Shown: positions 11,770 to 23,394, counted from the stretch's first letter. The stretch is 64,000 bases of DNA from Rhynchonema sp. JSB1_4 (GCA_030248065.1 JASAMV010003017.1:1-64000), one strand, 5' to 3'. Notes: a model not told the origin generated them from the letters alone. A program made the numbers and translations.

Positions 11770-12543
11770 GGTTGCATCTCTTGGCTGTTTTTCGCATGAA
11801 ATATGCGGCATTCATGCGACATTCATGCGGCATGGTACATCCTTAACTACTGAATCATGCGAAAAACATGCGAGACCATGCGAACTATGCCGCATGAATG
11901 TCGCATGATTTGCACCATGCGGCATGAATGTCGCATGATTTTCTGGCTTGGCTGCTGGCTGCCTTTTAGCTTTTTGGGACCATAAATGTGATGCCAGCTG
12001 CTAGCTTGAATAAAAGAGTGACGATTTTGAAACTTACCAAAAATGTTGTCGATATACAGGTGCTTATGTGACAATCTCAAATTCACATTCACAAATTCAA
12101 TAAACCTTCGAATAAATGCGGCATAAAATGATCAAAATGAACGCTGATTTCAAGATCTCCTTTTGTTCTTGTGCCCCAGGTGCCCTAGTTTAGGAGCTTA
12201 TTGTACGGTATTTTGAAAAGCATGATGTGAATTTGAGATTGTCGCATTAGCACCTGTATATCGACAACATTTTTGGTAAGTTTTAAAATCGTCACTCTTT
12301 TATTCAAGCTAGCAGCTGGCATCACATTTATGGTCCCAAAAAGCTAAAAGGCACCCAGCAGCCAAGCCAGAAAATCATGCGACATTCATGCGGCATGGCG
12401 CAAATCATGCGACATTCATGCGGCATAGTTCGCATATATGGTCTCGCATGATTCAGTAGTTAAGGATGTACCATGCCGCATGAATGTCGCATGATTCGCA
12501 TATTTCATGCGAAAAACAGCCAAGAGATGCAACCGGAACTGTA
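11770..12543. repeat. inverted pair with repeated ATGCGGCAT words
   Basis: Arms of about 320 bp (11770-12095 and 12226-12543) separated by about 130 bp. Each arm carries several ATTCATGCGGCAT / ATGCCGCATGAAT words and the stretch TGTTGTCGATATACAGGTGC (or its inverse). The tips read through GTTCCGGTTGCATCTCTTGG and its inverse. Confidence 0.7.
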
Positions 12544-12923
12544 TTTCATGCACAACAGATGCCTGAAATTATGCAGCAGCGAAAGGGTGCTTCAAAAAGG
12601 TTTGATTTTTTGGTGTGTTTCGTTTATCATTTATCACACATGGCGTTTTGTACAATGCTGTGTATCTCGTTGAACAGAGAAACGTCCGAGTATAAAACGC
12701 TGAAAATATCTTAGATTGGATAACCCGTGTGTTTTGCACAAGCCGGCCTCAAACTTTTTCTTTTTTCTCCTCCTGTGAAAATGTGTGGGCTCCGTGAAAC
12801 ATCACAAAGGAACGAATTGAAAATCCATCTCCTAAATCTGGGTTTCTGATACCTTGCCTTCATTCTCTGACAAAAATGGCCGCAAACAAACGCGCGCGGT
12901 CAACAATCAATTGTAGACTCACT

Positions 12924-14908
12924 TTAAGAGTAGTCCCTCCAAGCCAAAACCAGGCTGTCGCATATCTTTTGATCCTTTCGAACAAGAACGGAGGGGCAAC
13001 CTTTACGCCGGTCGAATGAGTGCGCTAGCTTAATCACCAATCACATTTCGCCCAAAGTAGTTTTGATACATTTTATTCTTTGTGCACTGCATGCAGCGCC
13101 CCACCCCACGCGTCCGCCAAATGTTGCCCGGGTAATCATGTTTCAAAACTGAATGTGGAACAATATTACATTGTACATACGGTATACACACATTAAAACT
13201 AACAAAAACAAAGCTGAAAAGGTAACTGGCGTCTGCCACTGAGCCGCGGATGCTTCTGGAGGAAAATGGGCTCCATGGCAAAACATCCAATTATAGCCGC
13301 AGGTGCTTACTGTATGTGACTCCAACACAATTCATTTTCAGTCAGTTTTGTGTGCCCTGAGTCGTACGTGAACGTTACGCAACAGGTAGTCCAAGAGTTT
13401 TGCGTCGCAACATTTTCCACTAACTGTACAACACGCATTCTTGAGATAAGCACAATGGTCATGTGGTATTTTCTGCTGTGGCAGCTTTGATCATCATAAA
13501 CAAAATGCCGTTGGCGGGCGTAAACTGGATGCACAGAATAAAATAACTGTCGTTAAACATTAAAAGTAAAGTTTTGCAGATGTTAATTTTGTTCTTGATG
13601 ATAACGCCCTGTTTTGCTATCAGTTGACGGCCACCAAATTTATGACCGCGATTATCAAAGCAAGGGTCGCTATAAAACCACTTTTGTGGGCCACGTTCCA
13701 TCAAACGATTGAATTGCTGTATAAACATCCAGGAATCTGTGGAATTTTAGAAATCAGCGCACTGAAACACGATATTTACATTTTGATTAAAGAGCACAAT
13801 TGTTAATTTTACCAATCAACAACCCAGCAAAGCTAAACAATGACCGAAGAACTTGACGCAACATGGTTCACAACGATTTCGTTACATCACAGCACTGAAA
13901 AGAAAGGGTAGAGCCCACTGGTTGACAAAAAATTTTATTCAAGTCCATTTAAAAAATTTTTCTTTGTTTAAATTTCTTTATTGCAGCCCAAATCTGCCCA
14001 ACACGGTAAAAAATGAGCGTTCAAGTATGTACTAAACAGGGGTATTTTTGGCAACGAGCCGCGAACCGCATTTGTATAAATGCAGCCGAATTGAATGCTG
14101 CAAGCCAACAAACACGTGACAGGCGCATGAGATTCATGGTTATAGCATGTTTCTGCGTCCGTGCGACGCTGATGGACGTTGCCTTGCATGTACAGAAGAG
14201 CCTCAACAGGTCATCATCGTGTCCTTTTCAACGTTTTCATGTGTTCGAGGTCAAGAAACTGCGGACTAACCCAATAATCGAGAGCACCGTTCATGCGCGA
14301 CCGATTCTTAGCAACGCTGGACGCTTCTGATCTTGTCCACCAAGCGGCCCCAAAACAAACAAGCGCACTACAGGAGTTGCAACGCATCCCCTCAGACTGA
14401 TGTAACGAACCCACATCAACATATGTATCATGCATGTTCAAAAACTGCATCTCAGATACGCTGTCTCGGCGTGTCCCAAATTTGTCGCCTTGTCCAAATT
14501 TTTGACAATGTTCGTGACAATGTTGTTACAGATAAGTTTGTTCGGGTGCTAGATGATAAGAAGGAGTTATCTTCGACAAGCCAGCCTATCAAACTTCTTT
14601 CGTTCTTCTTTCACTCTTCTTTTGTTACCGAACAACCTCGTCAAATTGCGCAGCTGATAAGACCGATAAACATTCCTCAATAGTGTTCGAACGAGATCTC
14701 CTATCGACATCGAGATGTCGAACTTTTCTTGTCGACACCGGGATTGAGATCGGCAAAAACTTCGAGCTCGGAGATCGAGGTTTCGAGATTTTCCGTTTCT
14801 GTTTTTTTTTCGTAATTTGCCCTTTACGAACATTAAAAGTTTTGCACCGCAACTAGTTAGGCTACCAGACCTCAGTACACAAAGTTTTGACCAAATGGGC
14901 CAGCATCC
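12924..14908. other. region of weak exon-like segments and one decayed hAT-like end
   Basis: On the minus strand, two segments with acceptor-like CAG keep open frames with unusual composition. One is about 13782-13459, including NRLMERGPQKWFYSDPCFDN. The other is about 13152-13030, including WRTRGVGRCMQCTKNKMYQN. They could be exons of one gene or of a decayed transposase; I cannot decide. About 13917-14040 resembles the left part of the hAT element at 14976, ending near AAAAAATGAGCG. About 14695-14800 has GAGATCTCG-type words. Confidence 0.25.
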
Positions 14909-16187
14909 ATGCTTGACTGGCGACATTACAGCTACAGGGTTGTGAATAATTCAACGTTGTTTTCATACATGCAGCCAGTGGTTAATAAAAACATTTTTTA
15001 TTCAAACAACATTTTTAAAAAAATTTTTTTTGTTTAATTTAAAAATTTTCTTTATTCCAGCCAAGTGCCCGAAACGAAAAAAATGAGCGCTAAAGCAAAA
15101 AATAGTGGCATTTTTTCTTCCATAACGTGTGGTAAGTGCATATAAACACTGACGACACGAAAACAATACTAAACAATGGTCAATGAGTACCAACAGTAGT
15201 CAGGTACACATCCGCACACTTCCCCCACGTGGTGTGGGTGCCTTCGTGTGGCTTTGTGACACTCAAGACGGCAAATTTGGGTGAAACTATTGCCTGTTGG
15301 TACACGACCAATGCAAATATGTGACAAGAGTGAATATCACACCGAATCACTGCTTTCGGGTCTGTTGCATGGATAAATGCATGCCCACCCAGTCACATGT
15401 ACATGTGTAACCATATGAGAGGCCATGTGAGTGTGTGCACTATGTCTAGATGCCACAAAACAAACGATTATGGCACCCAATACACCCATGGTTGGGTCAG
15501 GTGATGTCAACAGTAGCAATTTTTATGCAAAAATAGCACTTTTAGAGCAAAAAATCTAGAAATTTTCGAATTTTGAAATAATAAAAATTTTTTTTTAGCT
15601 TTTGGAACGAATTTAAAAAAAAATTTTAATAAAATTTTTTTAAAAAAAACCACTGCATGCAGCTGTGCGTGTGTGTTCGCGTGGGGCGTGCTGTTAACTG
15701 ATTTATCAACAGCATGGCTATTTTGTGCTTTTCTCTTTAGATTATACAAATGTGTAAATAATTGCAAATTCAGGCTGCAGTTTGAAATATTGGTTGACAA
15801 AACACTGAACTTCTACCTGCAATTATATATCGACACATATACAGTCCGCTTTTGACCGTGACATACATACACGACGTGCGCTTTTCGCTGATTGGTTGAA
15901 ATATGGGTTACTCGAAAATCACGTAGCCATATCGTTCACTGTGGTTGCTCAAACAATTTATGTCATCTGGTGACGTTTCATCCACCAACCAATATTAAAA
16001 AATAAAGCGTTTTAAATTAATTTGATAGAACAAATTTGTATAATCTAAAGATAAAAGCTCAAAATAGCCATGCCCTGATAAATCAGGCAACAGCACCCCC
16101 AACGCGAACACACACGCACAGCTACATATACGAAAACAATGTCGAATTATTCACAACCCTGTAGCTGTAATGTCGCCTGGTCAGAAA
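14909..16187. mobile_element. foldback element interrupted by a hAT-type insertion
   Basis: The left arm starts near TGACTGGCGACATTACAGCT and includes CAGGGTTGTGAATAATTCAA. The right arm is the inverse, ending GTAATGTCGCCTGGTCA. The left arm resumes after an inserted element (14976-15655) at TGTGCGTGTGTGTTCGCGT. The right arm has the corresponding uninterrupted sequence around GTAGCTGTGCG (seen on its inverse), serving as an empty site. Confidence 0.75.
14976..15655. mobile_element. hAT-type non-autonomous element, CAGTGGTTAA ends
   Basis: The 680-bp element begins CAGTGGTTAATAAAAAC and ends AAAAAAACCACTG. It is flanked by a perfect 8-bp target duplication CATGCAGC (14968-14975, 15656-15663), the hallmark of hAT elements. 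The interior has long A/T runs next to each end and a middle sharing CCATGGTTGGGTCAGGTGAT with the inverted copy at 29560-30266. No transposase ORF is present. Confidence 0.88.
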
Positions 16188-16201
16188 AATGTTTCGCTTA
16201 T

Positions 16202-16313
16202 ACCCCGGCCCCGGCCTTGTCGGTGCGCCCATGTAGGCCAGGGCCGGGGCCATGAAAAATAATCTATGTCCGAGACCCCGGCCCCGGCCCTGGCCCTGGC
16301 CTACGTGGGCGCG
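16202..16313. repeat. GC-rich inverted repeat
   Basis: CCCCGGCCCCGGCC words and GTGCGCCCATGTAGGCCAGG on the left mirror CCTGGCCTACGTGGGCGCGC on the right across an AT-rich centre. It is a short self-complementary element with much higher GC than its surroundings. Confidence 0.55.
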
Positions 16314-16454
16314 CCCTTAATAGTGTGGTGCACGAGTCATATGAGTGCCCATTCGAGAGAAACTTCTTGAGACAAGCTTTAGTGGCCCAGCTAACCGTCA
16401 CGTGATGTTTCGGTGCAATAATGCCATGCCCAAAACAGTCAACCTTGATCTCGG

Positions 16455-16612
16455 AACTCCCTTATCCAGATCTCGAGATTTCGAAACAATTTTTTCGAGA
16501 TCGAGACCAGGTCGAGATCTCGAACACTTTTACATTCGAGATCGATATCGAGATCTCGAACCCAAAAACGCTTCGAAGTCGAGATTCGTGATCGAGATCT
16601 ATTTCGAACACT
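16455..16612. repeat. GAGATC/CTCGAA-rich low-complexity stretch
   Basis: Repeated self-complementary words (TCGAGATCTCGAA, GAGATCGATATCGAGATCT) make both strands open in several frames, which explains the Arg/Ser-rich frames called on both strands here. A weaker relative lies at about 14695-14800. Confidence 0.55.
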
Positions 16613-16904
16613 ATTCCTGCACGTCGCTTGCAACACCTGACCACCTAACAGCAGAGTCCTGCATGTCGCTTTCGATGCCTATTCGATAACCCCTGGTGAT
16701 GAATGCCTGACATGGTTGAATAGTTTTTTGAAAATTGGGAAATCCGTAATTTGTCGCCAAATCCGTCTGTATATTTGTCCGTGGCGAGCCCTCTGTGTAA
16801 AACATTAAATAACGCTGTGAAAAAGAACGGTTTCTTACGTTGTGTGAAACATTTGACTGCCTAAATCTGGAATCCTTCCACCGATTTAAATATGCTTTGC
16901 ACAG

Positions 16905-17247
16905 GGAATGTAGGCACCCACGCTTGTACTGCACGTGTGGAGTCACAGTTATAACCAGCGGCTATGCGATGCAAATAAGGCGCATAAATTTTCTTCGCTT
17001 TGGTAATAACTCTGTTGAGCCACGTTAGCTATCGCCTTTCCCCGGTACCCACTACTGGACGTTGTTCCTTTTGCAAGCGTTGAAACATCAGCATGGAAAA
17101 GCTGGTGGTGGCACATGGAATGCACAGAAGACAACCATACTGCCAATTATAAATTTTACCCCACCAATTTATAGAAACACAGTCTGTGTGTGTTGGAATG
17201 CAAACAGTGAAAGTCGTAGTGCGGCAATGGTTAATAAAATGTATTGA
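16905..17247 (+). CDS. possible exon pair, function unknown
   Basis: Exon-like 16905-17002 (acceptor TTTGCACAG, donor GTAATAAC) and 17078-17247 (acceptor TTTTGCAAG, ending TGA) agree in phase. Residues include ECRHPRLYCTCG in the first, and an NFT sequon and CVCW in the second. It is short and unrecognised; an alternative frame in the second segment is also open, so this is a weak call. Confidence 0.15.
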
Positions 17248-17666
17248 GTGTAGTTACAGAGCTCCGTCACATCTGTGCATAGCGAGGGCAGAGAGCCACT
17301 ACAAGCAGTGCACATAGTGAAATCGCTATGTACTGAGTGCAGCAATGTGTTGGTATCTGTTTCGCCGTGCTTTCGCAGACAGAGCGAGGCGTCAGGGCTC
17401 GTCAGTGTGAACGCCTCTAGCAAATGTGCCGCCAAAAATTTCTTTATTAAATCCCCTATTTTCAAAAAAACTAAAACTTGATTGTTTTTTATTCCGCCCA
17501 AAACAACCAAAAGGACTAACAATCAGCGTTCTGTTATAACAGCAGGTTTCCTGATGTTCGTTGTTCAAATTTTCCAAGTGGCACAACTGCCTTTGTTCCA
17601 TTCTTTTTTTCGTAACACCCACATTCGGAAAACCTTCGAATAAAACCCCGTTTGGAGCTAATTATG

Positions 17667-17992
17667 TATAGTCCGTCCACCGGCTCATGGCACTTTGTGT
17701 TGCTGCTGGCCGGTTTGTTCCCTTCCTCCGCGTTCTAATGAAAGAGAAATTGAGCGTGAGCGATTTTGCAAAAAAAACTTAAAAATAAGAAAATGTGTCG
17801 AAAACGATTGAATTCGATCAAATTTAAAATTAAATTAAAATCGATAAAACACGTCGATTTCATAAAAACAGCAATTTAGGAGCAAAAAATAATTTTTTTG
17901 GAAACTCAATTTCTCTTTCATTAGGACGTGGAGGAAGGGAACAAACCAGCCAGCAGCAACACAAAGTGCCATGAGCTGGTGGATGGACTATA
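17667..17992. mobile_element. MITE, TATAGTCC family, CTCATGGCAC subfamily
   Basis: Begins TATAGTCCGTCCACCGGCTC and ends with the inverse closing GGATGGACTATA. The inverted repeats extend through CATGGCACTTTGTGTTGCTG and TTGTTCCCTTCCTC. The interior is AT-rich, with TTAAAATTAAATTAAAATCG. Close relatives lie at 58912-59216 and, nested in the Harbinger-like element, at 23108-23394. Confidence 0.82.
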
Positions 17993-18052
17993 TGTTGCAC
18001 CCAAACGCAGATTAAAATTTCGGAACGATTCATTTGGTCTGTAACTTGCCAG

Positions 18053-18292
18053 GGCTTCACAACTGCAAACGTGCAGCCTGCGGTGATCGGCACAGAAATC
18101 TCGAACAACGGGAAAATTACAAAAACTTTTTTTAGACTAAACCAACTTATTCCAAACCCTGCCTTCGGTTTCACCATGAGCGCTGGAAACGTCTATTGCG
18201 TCGCACCACAAACCGCAACATCGAAATTCGCTGAGCAAAATCCACAAACTGATACGATTCAACGTGTTAGTATTGGACCATCGTCGATTCAG
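18053..18292 (+). CDS. candidate internal exon, function unknown
   Basis: The acceptor CTTGCCAG precedes GGC TTC and the donor CAG|GTTGGT follows. The 80 codons are phase 0 at both ends with no stop. The residues are mixed and non-repetitive (for example GFTMSAGNVYCVAPQTATSK), unlike the simple-sequence frames nearby. No flanking exons could be joined with confidence, and the product is unknown. Confidence 0.28.
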
Positions 18293-18533
18293 GTTGGTTT
18301 CTGTCATAATGGCCATTGACCATGCTTCGACAGTCCTCGAACTCGAAGCACCACAAATCTTTGAACGGAAGACCATTCGCAAAACGTGCGATATTCAACA
18401 CAGTTTATAGTTTATAAATAGAGGTACTCGTGTAAAAATATATGCAATGTGCTGCAGCACTTTTATCACCCTGCGTCGCGGATATGGATGAAATTTTTCC
18501 TATTGAACGTTTTTATTAAACCATTTTTTGATA

Positions 18534-18809
18534 TTGGTCGCACAATGATCTTGTATAAGAATTCATCAAACGAATCCTGATTTTCAAGTTAAGTCACTCT
18601 TAACCACTGTGCTAGTTGTGATTCTCACAATACATTTTCATCTGAGAATAATATGGCAGAGCACCCACTTTGCTGCGGGTCTGAAACATTTTGATAACTG
18701 CATTCTTTGTGTGTGATCGCGCAACGGAACGTCAATGCCCCGTCACTTTCCTGCTTCACGCATCAGGAAGAAAATTTGACCAATTCTTATAAAGTCATTG
18801 TGCAACCAA
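18534..18809. mobile_element. MITE, TTGGTCGCAC family, copy 1
   Basis: Left end TTGGTCGCACAATGATC preceded by TA; the right end is the decayed inverse GTCATTGTGCAACCAA. The interior shares with the other five copies the words CATTTTCATCTGAGAATAA and GCGCAACGGAACGTCAATGC. The TA duplication and short ends fit a Tc1/mariner-type MITE. Confidence 0.8.
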
Positions 18810-19167
18810 TGTGTATCTGAATTTTTTTTACTCCGGACCAATAAAATTTCCTTCCAAAAGTGAAAAATTGCTTGATCGAACTGATATTTTGCAAATAAAA
18901 AAGTTGTCAAATAATAACAAAGTGGACTTACTATGCTAATTTACAGAAACCGAAAAAATGGCGAGCTTTTTTGTTGAACTGAAATTGCATTTAGAAAATA
19001 AACCCTGCCCTGAGCGAGCCCGGCAGGCCTGTACAATACTATGAGCGCACGGTTGTTTCGAACATATATTTGAAGCACTAACTGCCGCCATACATGTTGA
19101 ATTAGTGACACGGTCAGAGGTTAAGACCATACATGTTTGAATTAGTGACTCGATTAGAATTTAAGAG

Positions 19168-19570
19168 TGGCTCGGTTTGAGGCGTGCGAAGGACAACAGA
19201 GGTCAAATGAGCCGTGCGACGTACAGTGAGGCGCTCCAAGTACACTGAGGCGTGCCAAAATCAGCCAAGATGAGGCGCGCGAAAAATATCAGACGTCACC
19301 TTAGTCGCGCGAAAGACGAAGACGTATGACATCAATTGAGACGTGCGAAAGTCACCCCACTTTAAATGAGGCGTGCGAAAGTCACCCCCACTTTAAATGA
19401 GGCGTGTAAAAGTTACTGGGCAGCAGATGAGGCGTGCCAAGTTCACTCGTCAATTATGTGTCAATGGCATCTGTGATGGTTTTTATCATGCTAATATAAG
19501 ATGCGGCGTGTCAAGTACGTGTTAAATGAGGCGTGCGAAGTACATCCGAGGCCAAATGAGGCTCGGATTT
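19168..19570. repeat. degenerate array of GAGGCGTGCGAA words
   Basis: At least ten copies of a word close to TGAGGCGTGCGAAAGT recur every 20-40 bp in one orientation. Some are well preserved (two in a row with GTCACCCCCACTTTAAATGA), others reduced to GGCGTG. A TATA-like GCTTATAAAGG follows at about 19581. The inverse word (GCACGCCGCA) forms a second array at 24400-24560. Confidence 0.6.
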
Positions 19571-20352
19571 TCGGAACATGCTTATAAAGGCTCGTAGAGC
19601 GAGTCTGAGATCAGTTCTGGAATCGATTCAGTTGTGCGTGGTTTGTCCTATTTAATTAATTTAAGACCTTAATTGATTCCACAATTAAATTCGGAATCGA
19701 AAAATCACCGATTGATCGGTCACCGCCAATTCGAATCAGCGACCGTTGTCTGCGGGGCTGTTCTTACATATGCATTTGGCGACACATTTTTGCCCGGTAG
19801 TGCATTAGAGTGTTGGCGAGTTTTAGCCTGCTGGAGTTCGATCAGTTACCAGAACACAGTCTAAACATCGCCGTGGACGTCCATAAACATGCGAGTTGAA
19901 GAGTGCACCGTACATTGAGGTGTGCGAGGCACAAAACAAATGTTACACCGCATACTGTTGTCGTTTTTGTCTCACAGTACATGGCGCTCCGCCAGTGTAT
20001 TTCACAGGCACAAGATAAGTCGTTGTCACATTCACAGCAAGTTTTGGACGATATTCTGCTGCCCTATCGAGGTTTTTGCACTCTAAAGGTCGCCAACACG
20101 CACGTGCACTGACGGACCAAAAATGTTTCACCAAATGCACATGTATGTAAGAGCAGAACCGCAGCCCGAGATACAAACCGATCAACTTTAAAGCGGGGGT
20201 CCAGGCAGTGGGGTCACTGCGCCAAACTTGTTCAACTTTTCACAGGTTATAGTCGACATTAAGCTCAACACAATTCAATTTACAGAACCTTAATTGAAGC
20301 AGTAAAGACCGAGAACAGCGTAACATGACACACCGATCCCTTATGTATCAAG
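19571..20352. other. no gene supported; TATA-like site and LTR-like stretch
   Basis: After the array comes GCTTATAAAGGCTCG and then CTGAGATCAGTTCTGGAATC, which resembles CTGAGACCAGTTCTGGAACA in the foldback at 27060-27630. This may be the promoter end of an LTR or foldback element. Short frames at 19903-20185 on both strands are not convincing. Confidence 0.3.
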
Positions 20353-21071
20353 CAGGGTTGGATTAAAAAAATTTATTATCGAACTTTTTAAAAAAAACTT
20401 TTTAAATTTTTTTTAAAAACCACTTTTTTTATTCCGGACCCCCAAAAAATGGGTTTCTTGAAGAATGAAATTTCTGAAATCATGTTAGTAAGGTATGTTT
20501 TAAGGGACACTAAAGAGAACTTTTCCACTGACTTGCATGTTTACGTGTAGTCACGTGCGATCTGATCCCCTTGGTCATAACTTTGAGAAATTCGAAAGGT
20601 AACTGCGCTGCGGGTATACATACTGTATATGACAAAGGGAAGACCAACCTTTTGTTTGTGAATTTGGGGATAGATTTGAAGAGAGATAAAGGCTCACACC
20701 ATACTCAATTTGTGTCACAAAAGCAACAAATAGCTAATCCGCACAACTGCAAACAGGCGAGCAACGTGGAGACTGTCGATAGCTTACGACACGCTCAATA
20801 ACTGTACATTATACGGTATGGGGTGTCCTATATTATACATGCAGCTGTTGTTGGGATGTCTGGGAACTGTATGAGTCCATCACAACACCATTTCAAACTG
20901 AAATAAAAACGCCGCAGCCAATTTTTTGAGGATCACGGGCAATAAAACACAAGAAAATATGCCTTTTTACCATAAAAAAGTCAGAAAATAACGAAAAAAA
21001 GTTTTAAAATTCTAAAATAAAATAGTGGCCAACTTTCAAAAATTTTTTTTACTTTTTTAAATCCAACCCTG
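20353..21071. mobile_element. hAT-type non-autonomous element, CAGGGTTGG ends
   Basis: Begins CAGGGTTGGATTAAAAAAAT and ends TTTTTTAAATCCAACCCTG, 719 bp. The flanks GTATCAAG and GTTTCAAG match in 7 of 8 bases, as an 8-bp target duplication would. There are long A/T stretches next to each end and no transposase ORF. Confidence 0.8.
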
Positions 21072-21289
21072 GTTTCAAGGCACATTTGTGGTGCTCATAC
21101 GTGTCATTTGCGACAACAGTGCAGAATGGCATGAAATCGACGAGGTAACGGTAGTTACCCGAAGTACACCATGGTTTGAAGTTGAAACCAGACGGTGTAT
21201 GATTGGGTGTCGGTGATATGTGTATGTGAACAACAGTGTGATGGGATGAGATGATTTGGGGGAAAAAATTTTTTTCTCAGGTGAAACAT

Positions 21290-22000
21290 CACCAGGCTGG
21301 ATTTAGTGATTTTTCCCTATACCTTGCGTGTTAAAAACGGGGTTTCTGGTGTGAGCGCGTGTGATTGGATTCTGATGATGTTTCGATTGTTTTTGAGAGA
21401 TAGTCCAGTCAGTACAAAACGCTGAAAATTTCAGCTCGATCCACCCTATAGAAAGGTGTTTTTTGGCCACCCGAAAATCGGCGTGTCCGGCGCTCCCATT
21501 TTACTGGACAGATCACAACTGCGCTAAGGAACATGAATGGATCCGGGCAAGTCGCACATCGTTGGGTTTGGCTAGTGGTGGAGGCGTACGACATCTATGT
21601 CGCAAAAAATAATATCGCTTCTATCGTGAGGAAATGGCCGGTGATGTTTCACCGAATTAGTTGGTGGACTAATGTTTCTGGTTGCTGGTGTGGTCGAGTG
21701 TGATTGATTTTGGCAGATGTCTTGAGTGTTTTTGAGAGTAAGTCTGGAGGTTAACGACGTGTGAAAATTTCAGGTCGGTCCACCTTATAAAAAGGGGTTT
21801 TTGGGCCACCCAAAAACGGGTGAAATTTGGGTGCGAGGCCAGGTTTGTGATGGTGATGTGGTTGAATGTTGATTGTGTTGGGCAATGTTTTGAGTGTTTT
21901 TGAGAGTAAGTCTAGAGGTTAACGAGGTGATCTCTGCGAAAAATGACAAAAAGTATAACCCATAGAAAAAGCCGTTTCTTGAAGGAGGCTTTATTCCCAC
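21290..22000. repeat. three diverged copies of a ~190-bp unit
   Basis: Segments near 21330-21480, 21675-21830 and 21850-22000 share the order GTGTGATTG, GTTTTTGAGAG(A/T)AAGTC, AACG(A)GTG, GAAAATTTCAG, a TATA-containing stretch and GGCCACCC. Divergence between copies is high, so this is an old tandem or dispersed repeat. Confidence 0.5.
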
Positions 22001-22067
22001 GAAAACATTTTGAAGAATGTTTCTTAAAATATGTTCAACAATCTTTTCCCAACCTGAGTGAGGCTAA

Positions 22068-22281
22068 GGCCGTCTTCACAATGACACGGTTTCACGGTTT
22101 TACGGTTTCACGGTTTCACGGTTTTACGGTTTCACGGTTTCACGGTTTCACGGTTTGCTTCGTTGGCGTCTTCACAATGAAATCCGATTTCACGGTTTTA
22201 CGGTTTCACGGTTTCACGGTTTCACGGTTTTAAAATTGTGTCTTCACAATGACACGGTTTCACGGTTTCACGGTTTCAGCA
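22068..22281. repeat. left terminal minisatellite of the Harbinger-like element
   Basis: Three blocks each begin GTCTTCACAATGA (about 22071, 22169, 22241) and continue as 8-10-bp units alternating CACGGTTTCACGG and CACGGTTTTACGG. The structure is the mirror image of 23610-23823. Confidence 0.8.
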
Positions 22282-22578
22282 TAATGTAAGAATTAAAGTT
22301 AATTCAACTGAGTTTATATCTATTAGCAGATGCATATTGTTGCCCAAAGTGAGCAGATCCAAAGCAGGAACATAAAGAGCAGACCACAGCAGTATCTCGT
22401 CACATTTCTGAACATAAACACCTGACAAATAGCACAACTTTGGGCACAATGATCGAAATATTATTGTCAATTTCAGAACATAAAGAGCAGACCACCCAAA
22501 TCATAATCTTTCATCATTTCAGAACATAAAGAGCAGACCACTAGAGCTGCACACATGGGGCAGTGAACTAAAAGCAAT

Positions 22579-22830
22579 CTAAGGCGCACTGGACAGCCAT
22601 TGCACTGTTGGATTGGCAACGGCGAGTGCCTGTGCGGCTATCTGTTTCGACTTTCGGGCTTCGTACACCATCATTTGAAACTGAGCTTTCAGGTATGCCC
22701 GAGCGTCTGGGTCCAATTCATCAAGGTCATGGGCAAGACCGACACAGAATGACATTGACCCGCTCTGCTGTTGTTTTTTGTCCTTTTCCAGCTTGTCCTG
22801 ACTTTTCTTGATGAATTTGTCCATATACAT
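22579..22830 (-). pseudogene. BESS-motif protein remnant of the Harbinger-like element
   Basis: The 83-codon frame starts with a Lys-rich segment (DKFIKKSQDKLEKDKKQQQ). It continues as SMSFCVGLAHDLDELDPDAR and then an amphipathic LKAQFQMMVYEARKSK. The latter part matches the BESS motif pattern (an acidic start, hydrophobic helix, basic stretch ending in YEA-K) found with MADF DNA-binding domains. The MADF part is missing: upstream, the sequence turns into a 45-bp tandem repeat, so this is a C-terminal fragment. Confidence 0.5.
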
Positions 22831-22896
22831 ATGGACAGTGTAGTTGTGTTTGGGTGATCGGTCGATACTTTTCGTGTGTGGTAACCTGTCTCGCTC

Positions 22897-22998
22897 CTTA
22901 TATTCTTCATGTTTCTTGCAGTGATACCTGTGTCCAGCTCTTTATATTCTCCGTGCCTCTTGAGAGTGATCGTTCTGTCTAGCTCTTTATATCCACTG
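22897..22998 (-). repeat. 45-bp tandem repeat, about 2.3 units
   Basis: On the plus strand, units begin CTCCTTATATTCTTC, CTCTTTATATTCTCC and CTCTTTATATCC. Each continues with GTGATC(G/C) and TGTC(C/T)AG. The period is a multiple of three, so the minus frame reads repeated YKELD-(x)2-IT words. Confidence 0.65.
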
Positions 22999-23107
22999 GC
23001 ACGTGGCACCCTGCCCTTGCATCAGTAAAACAACTGGTCAGAAACAAAATGAGGGCCGAATTCTTTACGCTTTTTGTTGCTATAATGAAGGTCTTTTCAC
23101 CATCAGG

Positions 23108-23394
23108 TATGGGCAATCCGCCAGCTCATGGCACTCGCGCACACAGGCTACATGCTACATTACTGCCGTCAATGAATGCATCTATTCTCTGCAGTTATTC
23201 ATTGAAACATCCCCAAATTTTGCAGTGGCGCAGAAAAGTGTTATGGCAAGCAGCTAATGAAAACCGGATAAATTAAAAAAGCGGTAATCAAAGTATGACA
23301 TTCGCCCAAAGCGTACATCTTGTTTAGAAAATGGCGTGTGCTGCTGCACGCGCTGTGTGTATAAAAAGTGCCATGAGCCGATGGATTGCCCATA
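23108..23394. mobile_element. MITE nested in the Harbinger-like element
   Basis: Begins TATGGGCAATCCGCCAGCTC and ends with the inverse GATGGATTGCCCATA; CATGGCACT/AGTGCCATG occur at matching positions. It is related to the 17667 and 58912 MITEs through the CTCATGGCAC block. Confidence 0.7.

Larger units (their letters stand above)
11202..12923. mobile_element. 1.7-kb foldback element with nested palindromes
   Basis: The outer arms are inverted repeats. The left arm begins GTGACTCTACAATTGAATG and runs through GGTATCAGAAACCCAGATTT. The right arm carries AAATCTGGGTTTCTGATACC and ends GTAGACTCAC. The left arm is interrupted by a palindrome (11448-11757) and a long inverted pair (11770-12543). No transposase frame is visible. 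A partial copy of the right half lies at 29205-29425. Confidence 0.75.

Noticed and set aside
13030..13782. Minus-strand exon-like segments as a piggyBac-type transposase with Cys-rich tail
   Set aside because: Only one CxxC and no DDE core could be found; kept as an unassigned region.
16345..16689. Arg/Ser-rich ORFs on both strands
   Set aside because: Due to self-complementary GAGATC/TCGAA repeats.
22373..22545. GAACATAAAGAGCAGACCAC repeated three times, CRISPR-like at first sight
   Set aside because: Irregular spacing, eukaryotic context and location inside a transposon; ordinary internal repetition.
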